Source: Holacanthus passer (lineage: Eukaryota; Chordata; Actinopteri; Pomacanthidae). From it: DNA of 64,000 bases. The stretch is taken from positions 13,784,001-13,848,000 of the forward strand of contig JAFREQ010000011.1 in NCBI GenBank assembly GCA_025331565.1, read 5' to 3'. The position numbers and the translations under genes were made by a program. Below the pieces are notes generated by a model. The model searched no databases and had not been told where the DNA came from. It was given only the letters and a program-made list of their open reading frames with translations. Below, piece after piece: positions 44,600 to 58,000 of the stretch. Positions within the stretch are counted from its first letter, which is position 1. Every line of letters begins with the position of its first letter.

Positions 44600-44988
44600 T
44601 TACATCTTGTTGGAACTTTCACTGAATTTGATGGCAGCAACATGTTTCAAACAAGTTGGGACAGGAGCAACAAAAGACTGTGAAAGTTGTGGACTGATCC
44701 AAAAACACCTGTTTGGATCATTCCACAGGTAAACAAGCTCATTGGTAACAGGTGATAGTATCATGATTGGGTATGAAAGGTTCATCCTGGAAAGACTCAG
44801 TCGTTCACAAGCAAGGATGGAGAGAGGTTCAACACTTTGTCACACACATGATTGTATAAAGGAGATTAACACATGGGCTCAGGAACACTTTGTAAAGCTG
44901 TTGTCAATAAACAGTTTGTTTGACAATGACTGCATTGTGGTTTTAATTATGTTTTACAAAGTGTCCCGATTTTGGAATCAGAGTTGTA
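44600..44988 (+). mobile_element. Internally deleted DNA-transposon-type repeat
   Basis: Contains gcaacatgtttcaaacaagt plus tgggacaggagcaacaaaag, then 'aacaggtgatagtatcatga', cttgggct-type 'cacatgggctcaggaacact', ending ccgattttggaatcagagtt. The ordered words belong to a repeat very common in fish genomes. The middle is missing and no transposase frame remains. Family name not assigned. Confidence 0.6.
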
Positions 44989-47900
44989 CCACAGGGAGGC
45001 AGTGTTATTCCTTGATGTCTCTGGGAAATTGTTTTCTCATCTAATTTGTCATTTTTTATCCTGAAAATATTGACAGGATACGAGATAACCTTAGTGTAAT
45101 ATAATCTACAACAAGGGAAACCTGTTTTGGTGTGATTGTCTTTTTATCTCTTATGTCATTTTGTCCTCTTGTACGCTAAAGGAATATTCCAAAGTATTAG
45201 TACCATGTTAGTTGCAAAGCTGAGAAGCATGTTGGTGCTCTCTCTTGTGTTGGGTTGCTTTTCTGCAATAACATGTGCATTCCCCTGGAGTCTTTTGCTG
45301 TTTATTTATACTAATGATCAGTGCAAGTCATTGTATAAAGATCTGTGCATGTAGATAAAGTCTTTTTGTGGAAAGTTTCTCATAGCACAACATGCAGAAA
45401 CAAGTCTTTAATCTATCCTCAATGTTATTTTCAACTCTTATTTGCCTGTAATTTATCTTGAGTTTCCTCTCTTCTCATCTTTTCATTACAAGTTAGCACC
45501 ACTGATTAAAAAAAGACATTTGCATCATGGTGACACTGGATGTGTGGCTTCACCCAGTGAGCTTACCACGTCCCCATTATGTGGTTATAGAGCCTCAAAG
45601 ACCCTGACCATGCTTATCCAAAGGAAGTGGAAGGGGGAAAAAAGTCTGTTTGTGTTGCTCCTATGTATCTTTTGTTGAAAGAGATCATTGCCCGCTGAGT
45701 TCAAGGTCTTTGTGCTTGTGTTTGTTAGCAGAGAAAGATGAAGAGAAAACTAAAGCATCTGTAAATAGAGAATGAAAGGCTGTTATTTACCAGATGCTGC
45801 ATAAACTTTCCGATGCTAAACCAATCAGTAAAGGGTGCATTCACCTGGGCCTGTAAATTATATTGTAAATTATACTCCACACAAAGAGGTGATCAGTCTG
45901 CTGGGCTCTGTGCTGGCAATCCTTATCTATACAAAGTGTGTTACACAATGGAACATAATACAATATATCCCTTGGGTTATTTCATGAACCTCATGGTGCC
46001 TCATCCTGATGATATTTTCACCTCGTGGGGAGAAATGTTCTGACCCTCACGTCCACCTCTGTTACATAAATATATTGTAGCAATACAGCCTCTCAGCTCC
46101 TGCAGTCTGAGGTGGAGACTCCGCTGTTATATTCCCACCCTGCCTTCTCAGAAACATCACAAAAAACAGCAGCAGCTTGAGAAAGCTGCAGCCATATCCC
46201 TCTCTCTACGAATGGGCTTATGTAATTCTCTTAAATAAACTGTAAAATTGATTAAGAGCTCGACACATTTGTGCTCATTGCTGAAGCAGATTTTGGTGTG
46301 AGGAGTGACTGCGTGAGCTTTAGTGTGACCTGTTAACATTTTAGTATGGCCACTGTAATTTATAACATATGGTACATTATGTAAGTGATTCCGAAACCAC
46401 CTGGGATCCCATCAGACAGCACCCGGAAAGTCTACGGTTGACTTTGATTGAACAGTATGTCCTGCTTTTGTTTATGAACCATCTGTATCTTTAGACTGCC
46501 TCCATGCTGCCAAACACCACACCTAAAAACCCAGCTGTTCAATATATTAAGAAACAGTGTAAAGCATGTATGTAATGCTGCACTGTCTCGCCCCTGTTTC
46601 TGCCTGCGTATCTATGTATATAACATAGATAGAAACAGTACAATACAGACAGCAAATGCATTATTTACAATTGACAAAGGAAGAACAAATAAATGATTAA
46701 AACTTTCATTTAGTCAAAAAGAAAAAAAAGAAAAAAAATAACTTTTGATTTTAAATTTGTTTTCCACTGCAGAAAGTGACCCTAGGTCATTATTAGAACA
46801 GTGGAACTGGGCTCTAAATATTTTGGGAAGCAGTTTTCTTTAGGCCCTGTGCAGTCCACTCAATGGTTAGATTGAACAGGTTTAAACTGCGATTTGTCAG
46901 TCCATCGTGTGTTCAGCTGATATTCTGACTAACCTTCTATTATTTTTGTAACATTTTAAGAATAGCTTTCCTGAAGCAACACATCTGCTAATGACAGCCT
47001 TATTTATTATTGTGCACTTGACACTGAAATGGGAACATGTTCCTTTTTAAATCTGCAAAGATTCCTGATTCTCTTATCGAACTGTTGCTCAGGTGTCTTT
47101 GTCTCTTCCTGCCCTCTCATTTGTCAGTCTGGATGATGGAGTTTTTGTCCTCCATGCACGAAACATTACTTTTTTTAGCAAACCCTTCAGAGAAAATAAC
47201 ATCTACTTGTAAAGAGGAGTTTGTACGACCTAAAAGCATGAAAGCCCATTCAAAAGCACAGAGTGGTCCTCTCAGCTGTCTGACTGTACCGAATCAAGCT
47301 TTTTTAGCAGCTGACTCCAAACTTCTGAACAGCAGTGCAAATGTGTTTCAATATGCAGAAGCACATGTGCAGATATTTTGCACTTTCACATTATGAAAAA
47401 CTCAAAAGCAGAATCTTGTTTTTAAAGGTGGGATTTAAAGGTTTGTTTGTAGGTGTCAAGTTCCTCCTGTTATTCACACTGAGCGCAACGAATGAGAGAT
47501 GGTCAGGTAGGAATGTGGGCACGCGGAATGCATGATTCACGTCTTTATCTCACGTGTCATAGAACAGGTCACACTTATCGGCCTGGGTGAGAAGCTGTTT
47601 TACTATTGTGCTATCTGAGAGAGTTTCATTGTTTACCAAAATAACTCGTGACAGTGGAGGCACACAGAGAAGGCGTGGAGATGACGCTGAAGTGACTAAT
47701 ACAATCAACTGATGGCTGCTTTTATGAATATGTGCAGTTTGAATTTAGAAATGACTTTCTCCTGTTACAAAGTCACTTCCATGTTCAAAAATCATCCACA
47801 GTTCAATACTGACTATGATTGAGTTGAAACAAGCCTATTTAGAACTGGTTAGTTTGTTAATCTGTCATAGAGTTATACATCATTTATGAATAACTGTGTA

Positions 47901-48143
47901 TAAAAGAAAATATACTGCTTTACAATTTATAATATGTGTATTTGCTTCTACTGTCCATGTGTATTTATTATAAGTAAAGGTGATATACATTTAGTTTTAT
48001 TATCAATACAAATGGTTATATGTGCCAAAACGTGGGTGAGTATTCACATGGAAGCCCAGTGTCCTGATGTTAAATGATTTTTCATTAGACCCTGCAGTGG
48101 CCATCAGACTCTGTGTCATGTCTCTCAACCTGACCTGCTGCAC

Positions 48144-48560
48144 CTTTAAAGCAACTGCAATCAATATTTCTATATTTACAGTGGATCTAGTGAGAGGTCG
48201 TGCTCAGAGAAGGATCGTCCGACTCTGCTGCTCCATTCAACATCAGAGCGTTACAGCATGTTTCAGCTCACTGTTTCGGTTTTATGGGCCACAACTTCCC
48301 TGATTTAGTTCGCTCTTAGTGGTTTGGTAGTTTTGTTTTCAGCCACATCAAGCAGCTGATCACAATAAAAATGCTCTGATGAACACATTGTACGCTACCC
48401 ACTCAGCACCTGACAGTAGACAGACAACGTTAGTGCCTGGCTGATGAACATAGTGGGACATGTAGCTGCAAAAGAGTCCGTGAGGAGTTGGGAGACCAAA
48501 ACAGAGCTCAAAGAGGAGAGACTTACATTAGTTAGGTGAACACGCGAACTAAAGTACAAA
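48144..48560 (+). repeat. Dispersed repeat, copy 2 (related to 2150-2590)
   Basis: Aligns in order with 2150-2590 (see shared words there), same orientation, with clear divergence. Its class is unknown. Confidence 0.55.
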
Positions 48561-49319
48561 TGAAAGTTTAATGTTATTCAGTGTTTGCTGGATCTATAAA
48601 TGAGCAAACCTATCAACTCAGAAGCTGATAATATGTCAATGTTGTGTTCACAGCTTGCTTTCACTGCACTTGATACAAACTGTCTTTGAATCCTACCCTT
48701 GCCCGAGCAAAGAGCGGATACATGGCTGATAACCAGACCTTTGCTCTATCTGCTTCTGCTGCACTATGACTGGTGTTGGTCCAGGTATTTTCATCTGACT
48801 ACCAGGAGCTGCTCAGATGTCCAGCCACTGTTTATCTATTGGCACAAGTCTTACGAATCCCCACTGATCAGCAAACCCTGCTGGTATGAGTGTGTTGGTT
48901 AATACTGCTGTTCATAAATGATCTTACCTCCACTATCAAGTCATTAGTTTTGTCTCTCTGTCCATCAGATGCAGAGTTTCCCTGAAAGGTCAAAAGAATC
49001 ATGTCACTGTCTATAAATATCGAGGTTTGTTTTGTTGCCACTCCTGCAACCTCCTGAACTGTTCAGCACAGATGAGCCTGTTGATGGAGGTGTAAATGAG
49101 GGTTAAAATAAGGAAAACTGTTAAACATTAGTATCCTCAAACCTCATTAAGCCAACATGGCCTCTAGGGGTCGCTAGAAGGGCCACTTATCCACTGATGA
49201 ATTTAGACTTAGATCTTCCGCATAATGGCTTTTAAGCTCCAGTGATAACAATGTAAAACACACTGTCCATGTTAAAATCATAGAGTGTTATGAGTTTAAA
49301 TATCATAATGATCTAGTTT

Positions 49320-49527
49320 GAGCTGCAAATCCTGCTCCACAGGATTTTATTTATAGTTTTTACTGGTGCTCAGTGTTTTGTATGTGTGTGTGTATGTTCA
49401 GTGTCTGTTTCTTTGCTGTTGCTTTTTACTATATTTGTAACATGTGGTTGTGCTGCTTATATTTTGCTGAGCTAAAGACAGTTTTCCACAATGCTGGACA
49501 ATAAAGGTTTCTTCTATTCTATTCTGG
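49320..49527 (+). repeat. Possible retroposon 3' tail
   Basis: A GT-rich stretch ends in 'caatgctggacaataaaggt' and a (ttcta)-like tail. This is shared in style with 25650-25885 and suggests the 3' end of a LINE/SINE. Confidence 0.45.
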
Positions 49528-49788
49528 TTATTTACCGTTGACATTCAGTTACATCTTCACCATGACATAACCATAATAAAGAATAAAGTCATACATTTTT
49601 TCCCCTCACAATACAGAAATGTGGATTTAGATTCAGCTTGCTGTGCAGCTATGCAATTAAAATCAATGAGAAAATGAATTTATTACACATGACATGAGTG
49701 AGCAGCTCTCCACATTCCTGACTCTGAATAGGTGCCAAATCTGAGGAGCTGGCTGGGGGCTGCTGCATCAGATACAACAGACAGAGAG

Positions 49789-50050
49789 AGGAAAATATAA
49801 GATCAATGAGAGGGAAATAAAAGGACAATGTGAGGGAAATAAAAGATCAAATAAAAATGGAAATATAAGATCAAATGAAAAGGGGAAATATAAGATCAAT
49901 GTAAGGAAAATATAAGGTCAAATAAAAAAGGAAATATAAGACCAATGTAAGAGAAATTAAAGATCAAATAAAAAGGGACATATAAGAACAATGTAAGGAA
50001 AATATAAGATCAAGCAAAGAAAGGGATATTTAAGATCAATGTAAGGGAAA
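49789..50050 (+). repeat. AT-rich minisatellite with alternating 22/24-base units
   Basis: About 11 to 12 copies of a 'ggaaatataagatcaa' core. From the fifth copy on, units ending in tgtaa alternate fairly regularly with units ending in ataaaaa(g), giving a higher-order period of about 46 bases. It ends about 350 bases before the predicted slc38a3 first exon. Confidence 0.88.
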
Positions 50051-50159
50051 TACACCATGTACATGTAGGGGTTTGGGTAGTCCTATGGTGCATATGTGAA
50101 TGAGTTTGTTCCGACAGTTGTATATTGTCTATTTTAATGCTCATACTTATTTAAGAGAC

Positions 50160-50470
50160 GCAAGTGTGACCCAGACTCACATGTGATTCACGCGCTACTT
50201 TCTCGTGCGTAACGCATCCGCAGAATCTCTTGTTGTGCCATTTTACGCGCAGATCCTCGGTGCCAAATACCAGCTTTCTCTGCCACGTCCTGTGATTTCC
50301 TTTGTATTTCCCTCACCTACAGCAGTGGTGAAACCTCGGCTCAGCCATAGGGGGAGTCTGAAAAGGAGGCGGGTCTAATACGACCCCCACAGTCCAGCCT
50401 CAGATGGTTTTACAATGCCGAGCGTTTCTCCGAGCGCATTCTGTGCGTAAAAGCCCACGAACGCAGACAC
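50160..50470 (+). promoter_or_regulatory. Predicted slc38a3 promoter region (CpG-enriched)
   Basis: In an AT-rich setting this stretch has many CG dinucleotides (cacgcgctac, cgtgcgtaacgc, tttacgcgcag, ccgagcgtttctccgagcg) and leads directly into a purine-rich putative 5' UTR with a good donor. Promoter activity is inferred from composition and position. Confidence 0.5.
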
Positions 50471-50581
50471 CATCACCTTCACTGAGGAGAAAGAAAGAGA
50501 AAACACACAAGGAGAGAGAGATCTGATTTATTCCCACTCATCAGAGGGATTAACTGGAAAGCTTCGTGACAAGAACCTGTG
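50403..50581 (+). other. slc38a3: Predicted slc38a3 non-coding exon 1
   Basis: Ends with donor G|GTAAGA after 50581. No in-frame protein is seen, consistent with 5' UTR. It would splice over about 10.3 kb to the acceptor at 60875. The left boundary is approximate. Confidence 0.5.
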
Positions 50582-51124
50582 GTAAGACTGAACCAGTGTG
50601 ATTCCTTTAAACAGAGAAAATAGTCCGCCAGATTGATGCATGTGTGTTTGACATGTTTGTATTTATCTGGATTTATTGAAAGCTTCATTGTGAAGTAGTA
50701 TTTTAAAGCCTTGGATGTAGTTTTTTTCCCAATCACAAGAGGACATTGAAGCCCAGGTGGAAAGAATGAAAGCAGATATCTATATATGAACATTTGGAGC
50801 CTATATGATCACATGGCACACAATGCTGGGACATATGGCTTTGTTTCCTGTTGGGTGGGGGGTGATCAATAAGGAAGAATAGCAATGTTTGGTCCCCCTG
50901 CAGTGAGCGCCAAGTCCAGATGTCATGACCATGTGCCTGAAGGAGCCACTGACAGATTTTTGTCCCTCAGACTCATGTTGCATTTTGGATCAGCCTGAAA
51001 GTTAAAGTCACTTTGTGGATCAGCAGCTGGATAAATGGCATCAGCCCATGTTTCCAATGAGTGACTCACAAGCAGATCTGACTCTGGCTTGGTGAAAGTG
51101 CAAATGTTTCCTGGTTTCAGTTCA

Positions 51125-51150
51125 TGTGTGTGTGTGTTTTTTTTTTTTTT
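51125..51150. repeat. GT/T simple repeat
   Basis: (gt)n followed by about fourteen T. Confidence 0.8.
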
Positions 51151-51708
51151 ACAAGCAGTAGTTGGTGCTAGATCAAACCTCGCTTATTGATAGCCTGTTT
51201 TATGGAGCCCATTTCTTGGTTTAAGAACAAATCCCATGAGTGTGAAACATTTTCCTGCAGTTCACTCAACCTAAACCTTCATGTGCTGGTGCTGTCCAAG
51301 CCACATGGCATGGAGTCAAAGCAAAGACAATTTCCCTTTTCTCCTACTAAAACCTTATCTGACTGAAGCTTTAAGTTTAGATTGTCACACAGCTTTGACA
51401 TATTCAGTCTGCATGAAGACCAGTAATAGCACATGAACACCAGTAGCTTTAAGAACCAGCAGTAGCCTTTTAAAGCACTTTGCCTTTGTTATTGACGGCT
51501 AAATATACCCATGTGGAGGAAGAGCTGCCTGTGTGGGAAGTTAATGCTGCACATTATCACTCTGTTACAGCCTGTTACATGTGATGTTTTATTATCATTG
51601 TGTACTTGACAATAATGGCTTTGAGTATCATGAAATGTGAAGTTTGCCTTCGTGAGTGTGTGAGAGGACTAAATGTTCTTGCAGTTTTCTTTGGGCAGTG
51701 TCCATGTC

Positions 51709-51731
51709 GTGTGTGTGTGTGTGTGTGTGTT
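51709..51731. repeat. (GT)n microsatellite
   Basis: Eleven uninterrupted gt units. Confidence 0.9.
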
Positions 51732-51839
51732 GGATTTGAATGCCCTGCTGTTTCTTATACTATTCTATATATCTCACAATATAACATGAACTGCATATGT
51801 CTTGACAGAGCTGATACTATAAGTTAATAAAATAAAAAT

Positions 51840-52080
51840 AAATTAAAATTTTTATAATCGATTAATTGTTTAAGTTGTTTTTCAAAAAGAAAAGATTTCA
51901 AACCGTCTCAGCTGTGAACATTTGTGAATTCTCTTTGTCTTATGTGATAGTAAATTGTAATTCTTTGGGGTTTGAACTTTTTGAACAAAATCATTGAAGG
52001 AATTGCTATTATTGCCATTTTCAAACTTTTATAGACCAAAAGATGAATCCATTATTAAGAAAACAGCTGAAAGACAAATG
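51840..52080 (-). mobile_element. MITE-like repeat, degenerate copy on minus strand
   Basis: Reads atcgattaattgtttaagtt, then 'tctttgtcttatgtgatagt' and gggtttgaactttttg, and 'tttatagaccaaaagatgaa': the reverse-orientation word order of the GGGCTGCAACTAA family. Confidence 0.5.
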
Positions 52081-55000
52081 GATGATGAAAAAAACTGTCA
52101 GATGCAGCCATTTTTTATTTTTTATTTATCAATGCAGCTTACATTTTTGAATTAGTTCATTATTAATGAAGAGTTTACAGGGAACCAGCCTTTTGAAATC
52201 TATGATGTATTTCAACTACGAAATATTCCACAATTATAATATTATAGATAATAATGATACTTAAAAGCATCTTTAATCTTGACTTTCAAATAGGAGGGTT
52301 CATGATTCTGCAGGTTTTTTCGGGATCATATGTTCATAAACATATGGTTGGAAAAGCTTACAAGCAGGTTGCTAGTTTCAATCTTTGACTGACTTGGAAA
52401 GTGGTGGGTGTGGAAATGTGAATACTCCTGTGCTACAACTGTTAAAATGCAGGGAAGGAAGGCACTTAACCCCCAGTTGCTTGAGCACAGGTGTTGAGTG
52501 GTGTCATCATGGAAAACTGTGGTTGCACTGGTGAAAACGTGCAACCGTGTAAGTGTCAAAGTTTAGAGTTGAATTAGAAAACTGAGTTGAAGATTGAAAA
52601 CATCTAACAGATTTAGAGATACAAATCATCCACAGGACTTCTGTCTGTGTATTCAAGGCGTGTGTGGGTGAGGGGGTATGTTTTTGACTTTGGCCCCATA
52701 TCTAAACACCAACACCCTATATGGGTTTTCATGCTGGGTTCATCACAGTTGAGAGTGGGCAGATAAGCCCGGCCGTGGTCAGTGACCCCGGCGTGTGCGG
52801 CGATCAAAGTGGCTGAGGGTTTGAGGAGGAGCTGGACAGGTGCTCAGTGTGTGTGCGGAGGCCAACGTTTTATCCATGTGGGAAGCAGACAGCTGAGTTC
52901 CCCCGTCACACAGAACAGGCCTGTGAATATCTGCGTCTGAGTTGGCCTCAGTGTTAAGTGTCAGACACTCCAGAGGTTATTATTATCTTTGTCATGGGGC
53001 TCATAATCTGTGGAGTTGAACCTGACCATATCATGTGCAGCTGTCTATTTATATTTAAGTCATTGGAAAGTCATCGTCCTTTGTTGATATTGTGTATTGA
53101 AACGGATAAATTGCATTAGTAGAGAATATTTCGCCAAGAGCACTTTTAATACATTGAATGTTCCCTGCAGGCCCTTTTATCTTAAAGATTGCCTGTTTGG
53201 AAACTTATGTTCTGATCATGATCGTATGAGAAAGTACATTTCTGTTTATCTTGTGGCTCTCAGTCTGCTCAAAGAGCCTCTTTTATGCTTTATGGTTTTC
53301 TGTAGCTTAACGGATAGAAAACACTCCCATGAGTTTGTTCCCACTGGAGCAATCAGTACCAGAATATATGCTCTCAAATTAATATATGCTGCCTAAAAAA
53401 AAATCCACAGAGTCATATGTTATTATATTTGAAGCTACTTGGCAAAATACAAACTCATACATTAAATGTACTGATGTAGAGGTTGTGGTCTCCTAAACAT
53501 TTGTCTTGACTATGGATTTGAAAGCAAAAACTTTCAAGTCGCGAGTTTTGACCTGGTTGAACCCCGCAACAATACAAAATACACAATACACAAGAGAGCA
53601 ACAGGCAGAGAGTTTACTCATTTTAAATATGTAAACCTGCAATAACTTGGACGACAGAAACCATACAAATGGTTGCTTATTTACACATACAGAGCAACAT
53701 TAGCATTCATTCGGTGTTGTGTTTGTGTCCACTTGGTGAATACAAGTCCGATCTCCTTATACCTCTGTTTTGGTCTCCACCAACTCCAAAACAAACTAAA
53801 TGCTCCACTATGTTCACCAGTCAGCTGCAATTAGTTGTTGCTGCTGAACAATCTCTAAGAGAGCAGTGAGCTGAGGAGAGTGATTCTCTGTGGGTTCATC
53901 ACTGTGAGAGACCCCTTTCACACATTTTACATAAAGTTAACTGATCCGTTTTTATAATTCAAATATTGATTATAGCTGCTTTAATGAGCTGGTGTGAATA
54001 TTACTATACCACAAATGAAGACCTGTTGTAATTAGCTATCCTACAAACATGTTATGGTACTTTGGTATCATTTTTCTTTTAGCTCATATGCAGACCTTCA
54101 CATTCTATAGAGGTTCACTGAGCAAATAGATATACACATGTTGCATTTAGCTATATAGTTGTTTTAAATGTAGTACTCTGGACTGTGTTGATTCATTATG
54201 ACAGACCTGGGCTTAAGTACACGAGCTGCCTCAAATGCTTGCCTCTAGTATAAATGTTCTTTACCTCCTGCTGCTGGTAAACAGGCTATTTCTTGATGCC
54301 CTGCAGGTTGTCAACATGCACACGTAATACATGAACGTCAACTGATCCCTTATGTAACTACCAAGCAGGTATTCTTAGCAAACATGTAGTGATTAAACAG
54401 CTTTTTTTTTTATACTTCCACATGCCCTTTAGTTTATCTTTAGCTGGTCCTTAGATGCATCCTCACTTTAGGTTACTTTTATGCTTGATAATAAAGAAAA
54501 TTGTTTTTGTCTGTTCACTTTCTTGTGTGTTGTTTGAAACTGCAGACATCAGCACGAAATGACGTTATCAGTAGACAAGTCCAGTTTGATGCAGTAAACC
54601 TGTTAGATGGAAGTGGAAACAGAAGAGGAAGTTATTGCTCAAAGCAGCTGTTTGAATCGTCGTTTGAGAGGAAGTAGTAAGTTTTATTTTTATGGTCAGG
54701 GGATGGACAATATACCTGGGACACCTTGCAAAATGATGCAGTCCAGTTGAATTACCAGTCTGCCCGTGCAGTGTAAGAGACATTACAAGGTTTACAAAAG
54801 GCGGGGTTTATTGCACGTCACCGCGTTAGATTGCTCTGGATTTTACAGGTGTTCCCGTGTTTGTGTCCACATCCTGTATCCAATCATGACTCCGGATGTG
54901 TCAGTCATCACGGTCATAACTTACATCTCTAGTTCTTATAGGTGACTGAGCTCAAACTAATGAATTGATGACTAATGAACTTTTAATTTACCAACCTCTG

Positions 55001-58000
55001 CAGCATTTGACTACGAAATCATGTTCAGCTACACAGGCCAAATTTAATTCTGACTTATTATACTCTGAAATATGAAACTTTTGCACCAATCATCTCTAAA
55101 TTGATCAGAAAAAGCAATTTATGCACTTGCCTCTGTTTCATAAAAGGCAAACTTTAGGGGTGCAGCAAACACCACCGACAGGGTCCATGTTACCTGGATT
55201 CATCATAACGTAGGAGGTTTTTGGTCTGTTTGATGTCGCTCTGCGAATCATCATTTAAACAACAGTTGAGTTTAATATTCTCAGTTATAATCCATGTGTA
55301 AACACAGATTCTGTTGGCTGCTTGTAAGACAGCGTATTAAATGATATCTTGGCTCCCTGTGTGCACTCTACTGGTGCTACTGCTTCCTTTTATGATCCTG
55401 TAAAGATTCGATGTGTGAGAAGGAGCTGAGAGGAGACAGATAAATTCACATCATTCCATGAAGAGATTATGTTTTATGAAACCTTCGGTTGACTCTCATG
55501 ATATTGGATATCACCTGTTGGTGATGTGCCCTCTTCTCTATCCCATATAACATATATCCACGGCTGCAGTGACTGAATGTTCCCAAATGTGAAATGCGGG
55601 GCTGTGTTCCGATGTTTTATTGCATTTGAGTCTGGTTCAACCACACAGACACACGTCATAGATGCTCTATATTGCACCATGACAGCACATTTATAGCCGT
55701 CGCTCTTTCAAACAAGACACCAAACACATTCTGTGATTTGACAGATTTCATGTTTGATTCACAGGACAGTGTGACCACACAGCCAAACACACTTTGGTTG
55801 GAATTTGGTTTCTGATAAATGTTGTGTTCAAACAAAAGGGAAACTTTGCTCACCTGAAAAGCATCTGTACTGAGAGCTGTCCAAAAATAAGAGCAATGCA
55901 TGTCAACTTTCAGACCATCTACAAAGAATACATGAATGACTTCTCCTGCAGCTGGATTTCTTTCTCCTAACATGTCAGTTTCTTGTTCTTCTTTTTAACT
56001 TTTATGCTTATATTCTCTTTATTTGTCTTATAGCTTACACACTGTTTTCAAAGTGGAAACCTAATCTGCCAACAACATAAAGCTTTCATACCTAACAATC
56101 ATTAACGGCGGTAATGAGGCATATAGATTCAGCTGAATTGTGTTCATGAAGCTGATTCCTCTGGTGGAAATGTTATCTGTTTCCTCTGGCTCAAGAGCTG
56201 ACTTGTGATGTAGCTTAATCATTGGTGAGTGTGTTCGCTCATGCATCCGCTGCCTGTGTACCTACAGTAAGTAGGGAGGTGATGCAGAAAGCTGATGTCC
56301 TCGTTAGCACGAATGACATCTCTTGTTGTGTATATGTTTTGAAAATTTGCATCAGAGGATGAAAGTGACATGATCGTGATGATCCAAGGGTCTAGGGACC
56401 TTATCTAATTTACCATATTCTTTGGAAAAAAATTTATAAAAGGCTCAGCCAGTCACTTAATTGTTTTGTTTGCTCTAGTACAATTGTAATATATCTTGAA
56501 GTTATAGCCACACAAACTATTAGTTGAATATTATATTTAATAATATTGGCATATGAGGAGGGGTAGAGTGAAATATAACCTATATCTCTTTTCAACAATT
56601 TAATACAGTTGTTTTTGAAATTCAAATTTTATGGTGTAGTTTGTCGACTAAATTGTGAATTAAAGAGCATTAATTTATCTTACAGTCAGAATTATTTTTA
56701 AATTTTTAATGAATTGCATATATGGACAAATTTATTGATATTCCTGCCTCACTCATACTTGTTTGAATGAATACACATCCTCAGAAAGATGACAGAAACA
56801 GAAATATAAATGTAAGAAAAATCAGTGCCTCAAAAATTAAGTTTATTTCAACAATTAAAAATTTGTAGCTTTTAAAAGGGTCATATAGTTTGTGAGAAAT
56901 TTACCAGAATAAAAGCAATCCCTCCAGGCCACAGAGCAGAATATGTGATTCAGGTGCTGGCCGATCTGGCAGGACACGAGCATGTGTTCCTCTGTCCCCA
57001 GCAGGCACGTGGCTCAGATGAGCTGGTGCTGCCAGGCGCTGTTGGCTGAAACTCGTGCCTGTTCCTGATGCACCACCACATGGGCATCTCCTCATCTACA
57101 TGTGCTCGCCCACTGCCCCCCGCTTGTCCCGTGCCTGCCCTGCTCTATGTCCGACTGACACGAGAAGAGATAGGAAGTGATTGTGGAGAATGCTGCTATG
57201 GGTTTTTAAGATATTTCAAGAGTTAAACGTCTTATAAATAGCCATTTTTTCACATTAACATGGAACAGACAGGAAAATCAAACAGCCAATCCTTATTCAC
57301 CACCTGTTCAAACATTTCAAATGTCATGCAAGTCCAGTAACTCAGAATGGGACTCTTCACTCTCATGCCCGTTCAGGGTCGATTTGTTATGTAACAGAGC
57401 TCACTATGGGCTGTAGAGGAGTGTAATGTGAACCCCCTGGTGTTCGGTAGAAGAGGATATGCTCAAGACACGGATCAGTATTCATATTAGTCGAGCAGTT
57501 TTTGTAGCCCATAGGAATTTATTCATGTGTTTTATTGATACAGAAACAGGACTTACCAGAAAACCAGAAAAGCATAGTTATGGTTACCAAAAAGTTGGAC
57601 ATTTACATGGTCTTGATCATTTCAATATAATTTATTGGTGCAAAAAAGTCATGTGTATGTGCACAAGTCAGGCAGTGAGCATCAGACCAACTCCTGGTTT
57701 TAATCTATGAGATATATGTATTTATACTGTTGCATCCAGCTCGTGTTTTGTTTTATTTATGATTTGTCCATAAATTATAAAAAGGTCATCCTCAAGCTTC
57801 AATACCTTGGTTCAGTTTCAGTACACAAGTAATCGTATACTAGCAGCACAAGTAAAACACGTCTGTCGAGTCTCTAACAAGGCGTCTTCTTTATCTTGAG
57901 GGACATGTATATGACACGCACGCATGGCCAAACTGTACAGCCTGTAATCTGTCCATCGCTAGATAAAATTACACAGCAGAAATAGAACCAGCACTGTGTC

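Larger units (their letters stand above)
43436..50160. other. rbm5-slc38a3 intergenic region
   Basis: No gene is recognised on either strand; the open frames here show no protein family features. It holds a CTCF-like site at 44286-44299, a DNA-transposon-derived repeat at 44600-44988, dispersed repeat copy 2 at 48144-48560, a retroposon-tail-like segment at 49320-49527 and a minisatellite at 49789-50050. Confidence 0.6.

Noticed and set aside
47037..47396. 119-codon open frame between rbm5 and slc38a3
   Set aside because: No homology recognised and composition is like its non-coding flanks; length is within chance for the window.
49789..50050. CRISPR-like array
   Set aside because: Units are contiguous tandem copies without unique spacers, in a vertebrate genome.
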